The position numbers and the translations under genes are program-made. Shown piece after piece: positions 52,979-62,038 of a stretch of 64,000 nucleotides of DNA. Where the stretch lies: positions 5,679,501-5,743,500 of the forward strand of contig NZ_JAJOZB010000001.1 in NCBI RefSeq assembly GCF_023701745.1, read 5' to 3'. Within the stretch, counting starts at the first letter, position 1. Every line of letters starts with the position of its first letter. Below the pieces are notes generated by a model. The model made no database searches and was not told the DNA's origin. It saw only the letters and a program-made list of their open reading frames with translations. The stretch comes from Streptomyces sp. RKAG293. Lineage in GTDB: Bacteria; Actinomycetota; Actinomycetes; Streptomycetales; Streptomycetaceae.

Positions 52979-53743
52979 TTACGGCCGCCGCAGGATCTTG
53001 TTGCCCAGCCAGACCAGCGGGTCGTACTTGCGGTCGACCGCCCGCTCCTTGAGCGGGATGAGCGCGTTGTCGGTGATCTTGATGTGTTCCGGGCAGACCT
53101 CGGTGCAGCACTTGGTGATGTTGCAGTAGCCGAGCCCGTGGTCGTCCTGGGCCGACACCTTGCGGTCCAGGCCCTCCTCGGCGGCCGCGTCCAGCGGGTG
53201 CATGTCGAGCTCGGCGATCCGCATCAGGAAGCGCGGCCCGGAGAAGGCGATCTTGTTCTCCTCGTGGTCGCGGACCACGTGGCAGGTGTCCTGGCACAGG
53301 AAGCACTCGATGCACTTGCGGAACTCCTGGGAGCGTTCCACGTCCTGCTGCTGCATCCGGTACTCGCCCGGCTTGAGACCGGCCGGCGGCACGAACGCCG
53401 GCACCTCGCGGGCCTTCGCGTAGTTGAAGGACACGTCGGTCACCAGGTCCCGGATGACGGGGAACGCCCGCATCGGGGTGACGGTGACCGTCTCCTCGGC
53501 CGTGAAGACCGACATCCGCGTCATGCACAGCAGGCTCGGCCTGCCGTTGATCTCCGCGCTGCACGAGCCGCACTTGCCGGCCTTGCAGTTCCAGCGGACC
53601 GCGAGATCGGACGCCTGGGTGGCCTGCAGCCGGTGGATGATGTCGAGGACGACCTCGCCCTCGTTCACTTCCACCTGGTAGTCGTTCAGGTCCCCGCCGT
53701 CGGCGTCGCCCCGCCACACCTTGAAGTGTGCTGTGTACGTCAC
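52979..53743 (-). CDS. sdhB: Succinate dehydrogenase iron-sulfur subunit
   Basis: A 254-aa electron-transfer subunit. The [2Fe-2S] set is in CKAGKCGSCSAEINGR with the distal Cys in LLCMTR; the [4Fe-4S]/[3Fe-4S] ligands are in CIECFLCQDTC and CNITKCCTEVCPEH. All cluster cysteines are present. The GTG start overlaps the sdhA stop by four bases. Length and sequence fit the Sdh1/fumarate-reductase-like branch of actinobacteria. It accepts electrons from SdhA and passes them to the membrane quinone site. Confidence 0.95.
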   Translation of the reverse strand: MTYTAHFKVWRGDADGGDLNDYQVEVNEGEVVLDIIHRLQATQASDLAVRWNCKAGKCGSCSAEINGRPSLLCMTRMSVFTAEETVTVTPMRAFPVIRDLVTDVSFNYAKAREVPAFVPPAGLKPGEYRMQQQDVERSQEFRKCIECFLCQDTCHVVRDHEENKIAFSGPRFLMRIAELDMHPLDAAAEEGLDRKVSAQDDHGLGYCNITKCCTEVCPEHIKITDNALIPLKERAVDRKYDPLVWLGNKILRRP

Positions 53744-55683
53744 GGGGCCAACTCCTCGTCCGTCAGATACTTCAGCAGTTCTTCCTTCTCGAACAGGGCG
53801 AGGAGGTCCTCCCGCATCGGGTCCATGTCGCGGTGCCGGAGGGTGACCTGGCCGCGGTCCGGGTCGGTGTCGGCGAGCCCGCCGCTGGGGTCGGACAGCT
53901 CGCAGACGAGATTGACCTTCCGCCAGGCCCGGTCCATGCCGGGGTGGTCCTCGCGGGTGTGGCCGCCGCGGCTCTCGGTGCGCTCCAGGGCGGCGCGGGC
54001 CACGCACTCGCTGACCAGCAGCATGTTCCGCAGGTCGATCGCCAGGTGCCAGCCGGGGTTGAACTGCCGGTGGCCCTCGACGCCGGCCCGCCGCGAGCGC
54101 ATCCGCAGATCGGTGAGGCGGCTGAGCGCCTCCGCCATCTCCGGGGCTCGGCGGATGATGCCGACCAGGTCGTTCATGGCCTGCTGCAGTTCCTGGTGGA
54201 GGGTGTACGGGTTCTCCGCGACCTGCCCCTGCGGCAGGTCCGGGTCGGAGGCCTCCGCGCTGAACGGGCGCAGCGCCTCGGCGGCCGCGCTGTCGATCTG
54301 GTCCTCGGGGACGGCGGGCCGCCCGGTGCCGAGCGCGGCCACGTACTCCGAGGCGTGCAGTCCGGCCCGGCGGCCGAAGACCAGCAGGTCGGAGAGGGAA
54401 TTGCCGCCCAGCCGGTTCGAGCCGTGCATCCCTCCGGCCACCTCGCCCGCCGCGTACAGCCCCGGCACGCCGCGGGCCGCCGCGGTGTCGGGCTCCACGT
54501 CGACGCCGCCCATCATGTAGTGGCAGGTCGGACCGACCTCCATGGGTTCCGCGGTGATGTCGACGTCGGCGAGTTCCTTGAACTGGTGGTGCATCGACGG
54601 CAGCCGCCGTTTGATCTCCTCGGCGGGCAGCCGGGTCGACACGTCGAGGAAGACCCCGCCGTGCGGGGTGCCGCGGCCCGCCTTGACCTCGGAGTTGATG
54701 GCGCGGGCCACCTCGTCGCGGGGGAGCAGTTCCGGCGGCCGGCGGAATTTGGCCGGGTCGGCGTACCAGCCGTCGGCCTCCTGCTCGGACTGCGCGTACT
54801 TCTCCTTGAACACGTCCGGGATGTAGTCGAACATGAACCGTTTGCCGTCGCTGTTGCGCAGCACCCCGCCGTCGCCGCGGACCGACTCGGTGACGAGGAT
54901 GCCCTTGACGGACGGCGGCCAGACCATCCCGGTGGGGTGGAACTGGATGAACTCCATGTTGATGAGCGGGGCGCCCGCGAGCAGCGCCAGCGCGTGCCCG
55001 TCGCCGGTGTACTCCCACGAGTTGGAGGTCACCTTGAAGGACTTCCCGATGCCGCCGGTCGCGAGGACCACGGCCGGGCTCTCGATGACGAACAGCCGGC
55101 CCGACTCGCGGATGTAGCCGAAGACCCCGCTGACCGCCGGGCCGTCCTTGAGCACCCGGGTGACCGTGCACTCCTGGAAGACCTTGAGCCGCGCCTCGTA
55201 GTCGCCGAACTCGGCGAAGTCCTCCTGCTGCAGGGAGACGATCTTCTGCTGGAGGGTGCGGATCAGCTCCAGGCCGGTCCGGTCGCCGACGTGCGCGAGC
55301 CGCGGGTACTCGTGGCCGCCGAAGTTGCGCTGCGAGATCCGGCCGTCCTTGGTGCGGTCGAAGAGCGCGCCCCAGGTCTCCAGCTCCCACACCCGGTCGG
55401 GCGCCTCGCGGGCGTGCAGCTCGGCCATCCGCCACTGGTTGAGGAACTTCCCGCCGCGCATGGTGTCGCGGAAGTGCACTTCCCAGTTGTCGTTGGAGTT
55501 GGCGTTGCCCATGCTGGCCGCGATGCCGCCCTCGGCCATCACCGTGTGCGCCTTGCCGAACAGCGATTTGCAGATGACCGCCGTGCGCATGCCCTGCTCG
55601 CGGGCCTCGATGGCGGCGCGCAGACCTGCTCCGCCCGCGCCGACGACGACCACGTCGTAAGTGTGCCTTTCGACTTGCGTCAT
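53740..55683 (-). CDS. sdhA: Succinate dehydrogenase/fumarate reductase flavoprotein subunit
   Basis: A 647-aa FAD-containing catalytic subunit. The N-terminal Rossmann motif VVVGAGGAGLRAAIEA is present, the covalent FAD-attachment His lies in GKAHTVMAEGGIAAS, and active-site elements include FIQFHPTGM, HYMMGGV and the capping-domain NRLGGNSL. It oxidises succinate to fumarate, or the reverse. ATG 55683 is chosen; ATG 55695 has its purine tract too close. It sits between sdhC and sdhB in the operon. Confidence 0.96.
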   Translation of the reverse strand: MTQVERHTYDVVVVGAGGAGLRAAIEAREQGMRTAVICKSLFGKAHTVMAEGGIAASMGNANSNDNWEVHFRDTMRGGKFLNQWRMAELHAREAPDRVWELETWGALFDRTKDGRISQRNFGGHEYPRLAHVGDRTGLELIRTLQQKIVSLQQEDFAEFGDYEARLKVFQECTVTRVLKDGPAVSGVFGYIRESGRLFVIESPAVVLATGGIGKSFKVTSNSWEYTGDGHALALLAGAPLINMEFIQFHPTGMVWPPSVKGILVTESVRGDGGVLRNSDGKRFMFDYIPDVFKEKYAQSEQEADGWYADPAKFRRPPELLPRDEVARAINSEVKAGRGTPHGGVFLDVSTRLPAEEIKRRLPSMHHQFKELADVDITAEPMEVGPTCHYMMGGVDVEPDTAAARGVPGLYAAGEVAGGMHGSNRLGGNSLSDLLVFGRRAGLHASEYVAALGTGRPAVPEDQIDSAAAEALRPFSAEASDPDLPQGQVAENPYTLHQELQQAMNDLVGIIRRAPEMAEALSRLTDLRMRSRRAGVEGHRQFNPGWHLAIDLRNMLLVSECVARAALERTESRGGHTREDHPGMDRAWRKVNLVCELSDPSGGLADTDPDRGQVTLRHRDMDPMREDLLALFEKEELLKYLTDEELAP

Positions 55684-55704
55684 GCTTGTTGGCATCCCCT
55701 TCGT

Positions 55705-56547
55705 TTAGAAGAACCGCGGGTCGTCGAAGGCGCCGCTGGCGACGAGATATACGTAGAAGTCCGCGAGTGCCACGCTGATCAGCGAGACCCAGGCGAGCAG
55801 CATGTGGTGCCGGTTGAGCTTGCCGACCCAGCCCCAGAGGCGGAACCGCACCGGGTGCTTGGAGAAGTGCTTCAGCCGGCCGCCGATGATGTGCCGGCAG
55901 GAGTGGCAGGAGAAGGTGTACGCCCAGATCAGGGTGATGTTCACCAGCATCACGAGGGTGCCGAGGCCCGCGTGGCCCCAGTTGCCGTCCTCGTCGCGGA
56001 AGCTCAGCACCACGTCGTACGTCAGGATCCCGGCGACCGGGATCGCGAAGTAGAAGAAGTACCGGTGGATGTTCTGCAGGATCAGCGGGAACCGCGTCTC
56101 ACCGGTGTACGTGGCGTGCGGCTCGGCGACGGCGCAGGCGGGGGGCGAGGCCCAGAACCCGCGGTAGTACGCCTTGCGGTAGTAGTAGCAGGTGAGCCGG
56201 AAGCCGAGCGGGAAGATCAGCACGATCAGGGCCGGGGAGATGCCCCACCAGCTCCCGAACAGGTGCCAGTCGGCGCCGCCGTTCATGTCGGTGCAGTTCG
56301 ACGCCAGGCACGGGGAGTAGAACGGCGAGACGTACGGCGCCGCGTAGTAGTCCCCGTTCGCGAACGCGCGCCACGTCGAGTAGACGACGAACGCCCCCAG
56401 CCCGAGCGCGGTCACCAGGGGCGGAACCCACCACCGGTCGGTCCGCAGATGTCGGTTCTGAATGGCCGCGCGCCCCTGCGTGTGGACACCGCGGCGGGCG
56501 GGACTGCTGTCGGCGGACTCGGTGCTGGAGGTGGTTCCGGTGGCCAA
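55705..56547 (-). CDS. sdhC: Succinate dehydrogenase cytochrome b-type membrane subunit
   Basis: A 280-aa anchor with about five transmembrane helices (WWVPPLVTALGLGAFVVY, ISPALIVLIFPLGFRLTCYYY, IHRYFFYFAIPVAGILTYDVV, LVMLVNITLIWAYTFSC, LLAWVSLISVALADFYVYL). Several His fit haem ligation (NIHRYFF, RHIIGG, NRHHML). It is a single large anchor without a separate SdhD, as in Sdh1-type complexes. The start is TTG 56547, supported by a good GGAG seven bases upstream and no competing ATG. It precedes sdhA by 21 bp. Confidence 0.9.
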   Translation of the reverse strand: MATGTTSSTESADSSPARRGVHTQGRAAIQNRHLRTDRWWVPPLVTALGLGAFVVYSTWRAFANGDYYAAPYVSPFYSPCLASNCTDMNGGADWHLFGSWWGISPALIVLIFPLGFRLTCYYYRKAYYRGFWASPPACAVAEPHATYTGETRFPLILQNIHRYFFYFAIPVAGILTYDVVLSFRDEDGNWGHAGLGTLVMLVNITLIWAYTFSCHSCRHIIGGRLKHFSKHPVRFRLWGWVGKLNRHHMLLAWVSLISVALADFYVYLVASGAFDDPRFF

Positions 56548-56650
56548 TGCGTACTCCGGAGGGGAGCGGAAGGGGCGGGAGCCGGTGACGGCTGCGGTGA
56601 CGGGCTGGCTCTGCGGTCGCGGGGAGGCCCGCGGCTGCGGGGAGGCGCTG

Positions 56651-56938
56651 TTACGGCGCGTGGCCGTGGGGTGATCCCAGGCCTTCGTCCTCGCAGTCGG
56701 ACCACAGCGCGGGGTCGTACGGGGTGTCGGGCACGATCACCATCTCCACCGGGCCCGGTGGGGCGGCGGACGGCGCGGCCTCGCGCAGCAGGGTCAGGCT
56801 CTCGCGGAGGTGGTCCGCGTCGGCACGTACACGACGCATGTCGAGGCTGTTCCCGACGTGCTGCTCCAGGCGGCCCACACAGCGGACCAGGTCGTCCAGC
56901 CGGCGCTGAACCGATGTCAGATCGTCTTGCAGGGACAT
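56651..56938 (-). CDS. Small coiled-coil protein leading the sdh operon
   Basis: A 95-aa acidic protein. The first two thirds form a predicted helical hairpin (MSLQDDLTSVQRRLDDLVRC, DMRRVRADADHLRESLTLL); the last third is Pro/Asp-rich with PDTPYDPALWSDCEDEG. No family is recognised. It begins at ATG 56938 with GAGGGC upstream and ends 103 bp before sdhC, so it is probably the first gene of the sdh transcript. A role in assembly or regulation of the complex is a guess from position. Confidence 0.7.
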   Translation of the reverse strand: MSLQDDLTSVQRRLDDLVRCVGRLEQHVGNSLDMRRVRADADHLRESLTLLREAAPSAAPPGPVEMVIVPDTPYDPALWSDCEDEGLGSPHGHAP

Positions 56939-57280
56939 GGATTTGCCCTCAGCTCTGCCGCAGTGCGGTTGGTGACGCTCATGCGGAAGCGAGTGTCGCG
57001 CGTCACATGCGCCATTGGGAAGAGCGCGTGCAGGGGAAATGGCGCCCGGCCCGGGATCACGCCGCGGCCGCGCGCCCGCGCGGGCCGCCGGTGGGCGCCC
57101 CGCCGCCGTTCGGGTGGCCTGTGGCCCGGTTCGCGCCGTGTCGCGCCGCCGCGCGGGTACCTGTCGCATTCAGTAGGTGCGATAAGCGACAAATACCGCC
57201 AACTGAGTATTACTGGTGCACGTCCCGAAGGCGTATGCCGGACCGAAGGCGGCCGGAGAGCCCGCGGAGGTACCTGACCC
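56939..57280. other. Divergent intergenic region between sdh and binding-protein genes
   Basis: These 342 bp hold no gene. The left half is extremely GC-rich and may be the sdh leader. The right half is AT-richer and contains the inverted repeat at 57162-57191 and promoter-like TATTAC and GATAAG hexamers. Confidence 0.55.
57162..57191. promoter_or_regulatory. TGTCGC-N18-GCGACA inverted repeat
   Basis: Six-bp perfect arms at 57162-57167 and 57186-57191 flank an inner TCGCA/TGCGA pair. It lies about 90 bp before the lipoprotein gene and could be an operator overlapping the promoter. Confidence 0.4.
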
Positions 57281-59140
57281 ATGTCCCGCAGCGTCATTCC
57301 CGCATCCGTAGGCGGGGCAGAGCCCCGGCCCCGGCATCGCCCCCGGCCCACCGGGCCGGGGCTGCGCGGTGCGGCCCTCCTGGGCGCCGCCGCGCTCGCC
57401 CTCGCCGGCTGCTCCGCCGAGACCACCGCGGGCGCGGTCGTCTCGGGCACCGACATCGCGGCCGCGCCCCGCGCCGGCGTCAAGGACGGCGGAACACTGC
57501 GCTGGGCCGTCGACGGCGTACCGGCCACCCTCAACGCCTACCAGGCGGACGCCGACGAGGACACGGCCCGGATCGCCGGCGCCGTGCTGCCCGTGATGTT
57601 CCGCCTCGACAACCGCGGCGCCCCGCAGCGGGACGCGGACTTCCTGGCCGACGCCTCGGTCGTCGAGACCGAGCCGAAGCAGGTCGTGTCGTACAAGCTC
57701 AACCCGAAGGCGAAGTGGAGCGACGGCCGGGCCGTCGGCGCCGACGACTTCAGCGCGCAGTGGAAGGCGCTGAGCGGCCGGAACGCCGCGTACTGGACCG
57801 CGCGCAACGCCGGCTACGACCGGATCGCGGACGTCAGCCAGGGCGCGGACAGCCATGAGGTCAAGGTCACCTTCGCCGCCCCGTACGCCGACTGGCGGTC
57901 GCTGTTCACACCCCTCTATCCCAAGGCCGTGACCGGCAGCCCGGACGCCTTCAACGAAGGCGCCCGCTCCGCGCTCACCGCCGTCGCCGGGCCGTTCAGG
58001 ATCAAGGACGTGAACCGCACCGGGGGCGCCGTCACCCTGGTCAGGAACCCGGCCTGGTGGGGCCAGCGCGCCAAGCTCGACCAGCTGGTGCTGACCGCCG
58101 TACCGTCCGCGGGCCGCGCCACCGCGCTGACCGGCGGAAAGCTGGACGTCGCGGAGCTGGACCCGACCGCCCTCGCCTCGGTCCGCAAGGCCGCGGCCGC
58201 CAAGAAGCTCGCCGTCCGCAAGGCCCCCGGGGCCGCGTACTCGCAGCTCGCCCTCAACGGCAGCACGGGCCCGCTGGCCGACGAACGGGTCCGCCGCGCG
58301 GTGGCCCGCGCCGTCGACCGGCAGGCCATCGCCGACGCCGTGCTGAAGCCGCTCGGCCTGCCCGCCAAGCCGCTCGGCAACCACCTGGTCCTCGCCTCGC
58401 AGAACGGCTACGCGGACCACAGCTCGGCCCTCGGCTCCGCGGACGCGGGCCAGGTCCAGGCGCTGCTCGCGGACGCGGGCTGGGAGCACACCGCACCGCA
58501 GTCGCAGCCCGGGGCCAAGGCCGCCAACCCGGCCAAGCCCGCCGCTCCGGTACCGGCCAAGCCCGACGCGGCGGCCCCGGCCCTCGGCGTGACGGTGGTC
58601 GAGCCCAGCGGAACGCTCCGCAAGGCCGGCAAGCAGCTGAGCCTGCGGTTCGTCGTCCCCTCCACCTCGCCGATGCTGGCCGACGTGGGGAACCGGATCG
58701 CCGCGATGCTGTCGAAGATCGGGGTCCGCACCGAGATCACCAAGGTCGCCGACACGAGCTTCTTCCACGACCACGTCGCGGCCGGAAACTTCGATCTGGC
58801 CCTGTACTCCTGGCCCGGCACGGCCTACCCGGCCACCGACGACCGGCCGATCTTCGCCAAGCCGCTGCCCGCCCCCGACGGATCGCTGACCGTCGAGCAG
58901 AACTACTCACGGGTCGGCACCGACCAGATCGACCAGCTGCTCGACCAGGCGAGCTCGGAACTGGACCAGAAGGCGGCCCACGACATCGCCGCACGGGCCG
59001 ACTCCCGGATCTGGGCCGCGGCCGGCTCCGTCCCGCTCTTCCAGCGCCCCGAGCTCGTGGCGCTGCGGCCCACGGTCGCGAACGCCGGCGCCTTCGGCTT
59101 CGAGTCCCCCCGATACCAGGACATCGGGTTCCGTAAGTAG
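57281..59140 (+). CDS. Peptide/nickel-type ABC solute-binding lipoprotein (family 5)
   Basis: A 619-aa extracytoplasmic lipoprotein. A long Pro/Arg-rich n-region leads to the lipobox LAGC with Cys44. The SBP_bac_5 fold follows (GGTLRWAVDGVPATLN, KWSDGRAVGADDF, ALTAVAGPFRIKDV, ARAVDRQAIADAVL), interrupted by an Ala/Pro/Lys-rich linker near residues 405-435. It should bind peptides or similar solutes, but no permease or ATPase gene is adjacent on either side. GGAGG precedes ATG 57281. Confidence 0.9.
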   Translation: MSRSVIPASVGGAEPRPRHRPRPTGPGLRGAALLGAAALALAGCSAETTAGAVVSGTDIAAAPRAGVKDGGTLRWAVDGVPATLNAYQADADEDTARIAGAVLPVMFRLDNRGAPQRDADFLADASVVETEPKQVVSYKLNPKAKWSDGRAVGADDFSAQWKALSGRNAAYWTARNAGYDRIADVSQGADSHEVKVTFAAPYADWRSLFTPLYPKAVTGSPDAFNEGARSALTAVAGPFRIKDVNRTGGAVTLVRNPAWWGQRAKLDQLVLTAVPSAGRATALTGGKLDVAELDPTALASVRKAAAAKKLAVRKAPGAAYSQLALNGSTGPLADERVRRAVARAVDRQAIADAVLKPLGLPAKPLGNHLVLASQNGYADHSSALGSADAGQVQALLADAGWEHTAPQSQPGAKAANPAKPAAPVPAKPDAAAPALGVTVVEPSGTLRKAGKQLSLRFVVPSTSPMLADVGNRIAAMLSKIGVRTEITKVADTSFFHDHVAAGNFDLALYSWPGTAYPATDDRPIFAKPLPAPDGSLTVEQNYSRVGTDQIDQLLDQASSELDQKAAHDIAARADSRIWAAAGSVPLFQRPELVALRPTVANAGAFGFESPRYQDIGFRK

Positions 59141-59247
59141 GGGTCCGCGTGCAGCGCTTTTGCCGGATCGGGCCGCCCCGGCGCCCGGATGGCGGAATAC
59201 GCGCGGATACCGCCGCTGCCACGGGTCCTTCCGGTCGTCCCACCGGT

Positions 59248-59275
59248 CCCGCCGGCTCCGGAAGGAGCCTGCGGG
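59248..59275 (+). terminator. Hairpin between lipoprotein and typA genes
   Basis: CCCGC-C-GGCTCC and GGAGCC-T-GCGGG pair around a GGAA loop with one internal mismatch, about 110 bp after the lipoprotein stop. Confidence 0.65.
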
Positions 59276-59427
59276 GCCGGTGATACCGGCGTTCAAACCT
59301 CGCCCGGGCGGCCGAGTCGCCGCGAGCCCCGTACCATGGGGTAAGGCCGCGGCTTGTCCTGCCCGGCGGGCGAGTGCGTCAACACGGAACGCGCAGCCAT
59401 CCACGATCCCGGGAGAAGCGCCGCAGC

Positions 59428-61293
59428 ATGTCCACGCGCCACGATATTCGTAACGTCGCCATTGTCGCCCACGTCGACCACGGCAAGACGACCCTTGTCG
59501 ACGCCATGCTCAAGCAGGCCGGCGCATTCGCTGCCCACCAGCACCTCGACGACCGCATGATGGACTCGAACGACCTGGAACGTGAGAAGGGCATCACGAT
59601 CCTGGCCAAGAACACGGCCGTGAAGTACCACCCCAAGGGTGGCGGCGACGTCATCACGATCAACATCATCGACACCCCCGGCCACGCCGACTTCGGTGGT
59701 GAGGTCGAGCGCGGCCTGTCGATGGTCGACGCGGTCGTGCTCCTCGTGGACGCCTCCGAGGGCCCGCTGCCGCAGACCCGCTTCGTGCTGCGCAAGGCGC
59801 TGACGGCGAACCTGCCGGTCATCCTGTGCATCAACAAGACGGACCGCCCGGACTCCCGGATCGACGAGGTCATCAACGAGACCTACGACCTCTTCCTGGA
59901 CCTGGACGCGACCGAGGAGCAGATCGAGTTCCCGATCGTCTACGCCTGTGCCCGTGACGGCGTCGCCTCGCTGACCAAGCCGGAGAACGGCACGGTCCCC
60001 TCGGACAGCGACTCGCTCGAGCCGTTCTTCTCCACCATCCTGTCGACGGTCCCCGCCCCCGAGTACACCGAGGGCGCGCCGCTCCAGGCGCACGTCACCA
60101 ACCTGGACGCCGACAACTTCCTCGGCCGTATCGCGCTCCTCCGCGTCGAGGAGGGCGAGCTCCGCAAGGGCCAGCAGGTCGCGTGGATGAAGCGTGACGG
60201 TTCGGTCACCCAGGTCAAGATCACCGAGCTGCTGATGACCGAGGCGCTCACCCGCAAGCCGGCCGAGATGGCGGGCCCCGGCGACATCTGCGCCGTGGCC
60301 GGTATCCCGGACATCACCATCGGCGAGACGCTGGCCGACCTGGAGAACCCGGTCGCGCTGCCGCTCATCACGGTCGACGAGCCGGCCATCTCCATGACCA
60401 TCGGTACCAACACCTCGCCGCTGGTCGGCAAGGGCGGCAAGGGCCACAAGGTCACCGCCCGCCAGGTGAAGGACCGGCTGGACAAGGAGCTCATCGGTAA
60501 CGTCTCGCTCCGCGTGCTGCCGACCGAGCGTCCCGACGCGTGGGAGGTCCAGGGCCGTGGCGAGCTGGCGCTGGCCATCCTCGTCGAGCAGATGCGCCGT
60601 GAGGGCTTCGAGCTGACCGTCGGCAAGCCGCAGGTCGTCACCAAGACGATCAACGGCAAGGTGCACGAGCCGGTCGAGCGCATGACGATCGACACCCCCG
60701 AGGAGTACCTCGGCGCGATCACCCAGCTGATGGCGACCCGCAAGGGCCGTATGGAGACCATGACGAACCACGGCTCCGGCTGGGTCCGCATGGAGTTCAT
60801 CGTCCCGGCCCGTGGCCTGATCGGCTTCCGTACCGAGTTCCTCACGGACACCCGCGGCACCGGTATCGCGCACAGCATCTTCGAGGGTCACGAGCCGTGG
60901 TTCGGCGACCTGCGCACCCGTAACAACGGTTCCCTGGTGGCGGACCGCGCCGGTGTCGTGACGCCGTTCGCGATGATCAACCTCCAGGAGCGCGGCGTGA
61001 TCTTCGTCGAGGCGACCACCGAGGTGTACGAGGGCATGATCATCGGTGAGAACTCGCGTTCCGACGACATGGACGTGAACATCACCAAGGAGAAGAAGCT
61101 CACCAACATGCGCGCCGCCTCCGCGGACAACACCGAGAACGTGGTGCCGCCGCGCAGGCTCTCCCTGGAGCAGTCCCTCGAGTTCTGCCGCGAGGACGAG
61201 TGCATCGAGGTCACCCCGGAGACCGTGCGTATCCGCAAGGTCGTCCTGGACCAGAAGGAGCGCGGCCGCGCGTACTCGCGCGCCAAGCGCTGA
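59428..61293 (+). CDS. typA: Translational GTPase TypA/BipA
   Basis: A 621-aa ribosome-associated GTPase. G1 is AHVDHGKTT (near 14-22), switch I is REKGITI, G3 DTPGHADFGGEV, G4 NKTDRPDSR. Domain 2 follows, and the family-specific C terminus includes GRGELALAIL and VPARGLIGFRTEF. It assists ribosome assembly and stress adaptation. ATG 59428 has GGGAGAAG upstream; longer in-frame starts lack a site. A perfect terminator follows. The codon bias is strong, suggesting high expression. Confidence 0.97.
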   Translation: MSTRHDIRNVAIVAHVDHGKTTLVDAMLKQAGAFAAHQHLDDRMMDSNDLEREKGITILAKNTAVKYHPKGGGDVITINIIDTPGHADFGGEVERGLSMVDAVVLLVDASEGPLPQTRFVLRKALTANLPVILCINKTDRPDSRIDEVINETYDLFLDLDATEEQIEFPIVYACARDGVASLTKPENGTVPSDSDSLEPFFSTILSTVPAPEYTEGAPLQAHVTNLDADNFLGRIALLRVEEGELRKGQQVAWMKRDGSVTQVKITELLMTEALTRKPAEMAGPGDICAVAGIPDITIGETLADLENPVALPLITVDEPAISMTIGTNTSPLVGKGGKGHKVTARQVKDRLDKELIGNVSLRVLPTERPDAWEVQGRGELALAILVEQMRREGFELTVGKPQVVTKTINGKVHEPVERMTIDTPEEYLGAITQLMATRKGRMETMTNHGSGWVRMEFIVPARGLIGFRTEFLTDTRGTGIAHSIFEGHEPWFGDLRTRNNGSLVADRAGVVTPFAMINLQERGVIFVEATTEVYEGMIIGENSRSDDMDVNITKEKKLTNMRAASADNTENVVPPRRLSLEQSLEFCREDECIEVTPETVRIRKVVLDQKERGRAYSRAKR

Positions 61294-61323
61294 CGCCTTC
61301 CGCCCGGATCACCGGGTGAAGAG

Positions 61324-61349
61324 GGGCCCGGGGACGTGTCCCCGGGCCC
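61324..61349 (+). terminator. Perfect 11-bp palindromic terminator of typA
   Basis: GGGCCCGGGGA and its exact complement flank a CGTG loop, 31 bp after the typA stop. A partial second copy (GGGACGTGTCCCCGG) follows at about 61362. Confidence 0.88.
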
Positions 61350-61530
61350 ATCGGGCTTCTCGGGACGTGTCCCCGGCCCCTCCGGGCCTTCCAGGGCGCT
61401 GCGCGGGCCGTCTGGGTCCGTCCGGCGCCCCGGGCGGCCCCCCGGGCCCCAACTGCCGCTGTCAGGGGCTCTGGTGGCTTGGATCAGCCGGTCCGGCGCC
61501 CGGGGACGCGTACCCCGGGTGGAGCCACGG

Positions 61531-61977
61531 TCATGGCGCCTGCGCCGGGGTGCTTCCCGGCACGATCCAGGCCGGTGGCTGCAGTACCGGGGTCTTCCAG
61601 TAGATGTCGAGCCGGGTGATGAGCCCGTCCTCGCCGAGTTCCATGACGTTGGCGAACGACATCACGTTCCGTTCGTCGGCCGCCGTCGGCTGGATCGTCT
61701 CGACCGCCTCGTTGAGCACCCGCCGGCCGTCCGCGCTGAGGAACGTCCGGCGGGACTCCAGCCGGTGGAAGGCCATCCGCTCCGTCACCCGTGAGACGAA
61801 CGCCACATACGCCTCCCGGCCCCGGACGGTGTCGTCCTCGTCGCCGCGCATCCCGACGCGTACGAACCCCTCCGCCAGGGTGGAGGCGACCAGCCCCCAG
61901 TCGTGCGTGTCGACCCCGCGCCAGAACGACTCCACCGTCTTCTCGCGCCGAGTGTGGTCCAACTCACTGTGGGGCAC
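61531..61977 (-). CDS. SnoaL/NTF2-fold protein
   Basis: A 148-aa alpha+beta barrel protein: a helical N terminus with FWRGVDTHDWGLVASTLAEG, then strands around VRGREAYVAFVSRV and the C-terminal VMELGEDGLITRLDIYWKTP. SnoaL-like folds include isomerases, lyases and many uncharacterised stress proteins; no specific activity can be assigned. GTG 61977 has GGAAGGGA upstream. A TetR-type palindrome lies 28 bp before the start and probably controls the gene. Confidence 0.87.
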   Translation of the reverse strand: MPHSELDHTRREKTVESFWRGVDTHDWGLVASTLAEGFVRVGMRGDEDDTVRGREAYVAFVSRVTERMAFHRLESRRTFLSADGRRVLNEAVETIQPTAADERNVMSFANVMELGEDGLITRLDIYWKTPVLQPPAWIVPGSTPAQAP

Positions 61978-62004
61978 TGGGGATCCCTTCCCGCGGCCGG
62001 CTAC

Positions 62005-62025
62005 AACCTGACGGTCAGTCAGATT
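62005..62025. promoter_or_regulatory. CTGAC-N5-GTCAG palindrome, TetR-type operator candidate
   Basis: CTGAC (62008-62012) and GTCAG (62018-62022) are perfect inverted arms, extended outward by AA and TT pairs. The site lies immediately upstream of the SnoaL-like gene. The arrangement and arm sequence are typical of TetR-family repressor sites; no tetR gene is nearby. Confidence 0.55.
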
Positions 62026-62038
62026 AGCCGCCCCGCGG

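Noticed and set aside
53728..57858. A 1376-codon open frame on the plus strand across the sdh genes
   Set aside because: It is antisense to sdhA/sdhC with typical GC-skewed shadow composition (Arg/Val/His/Gly-rich) and no domain. The minus-strand genes have clear motifs.
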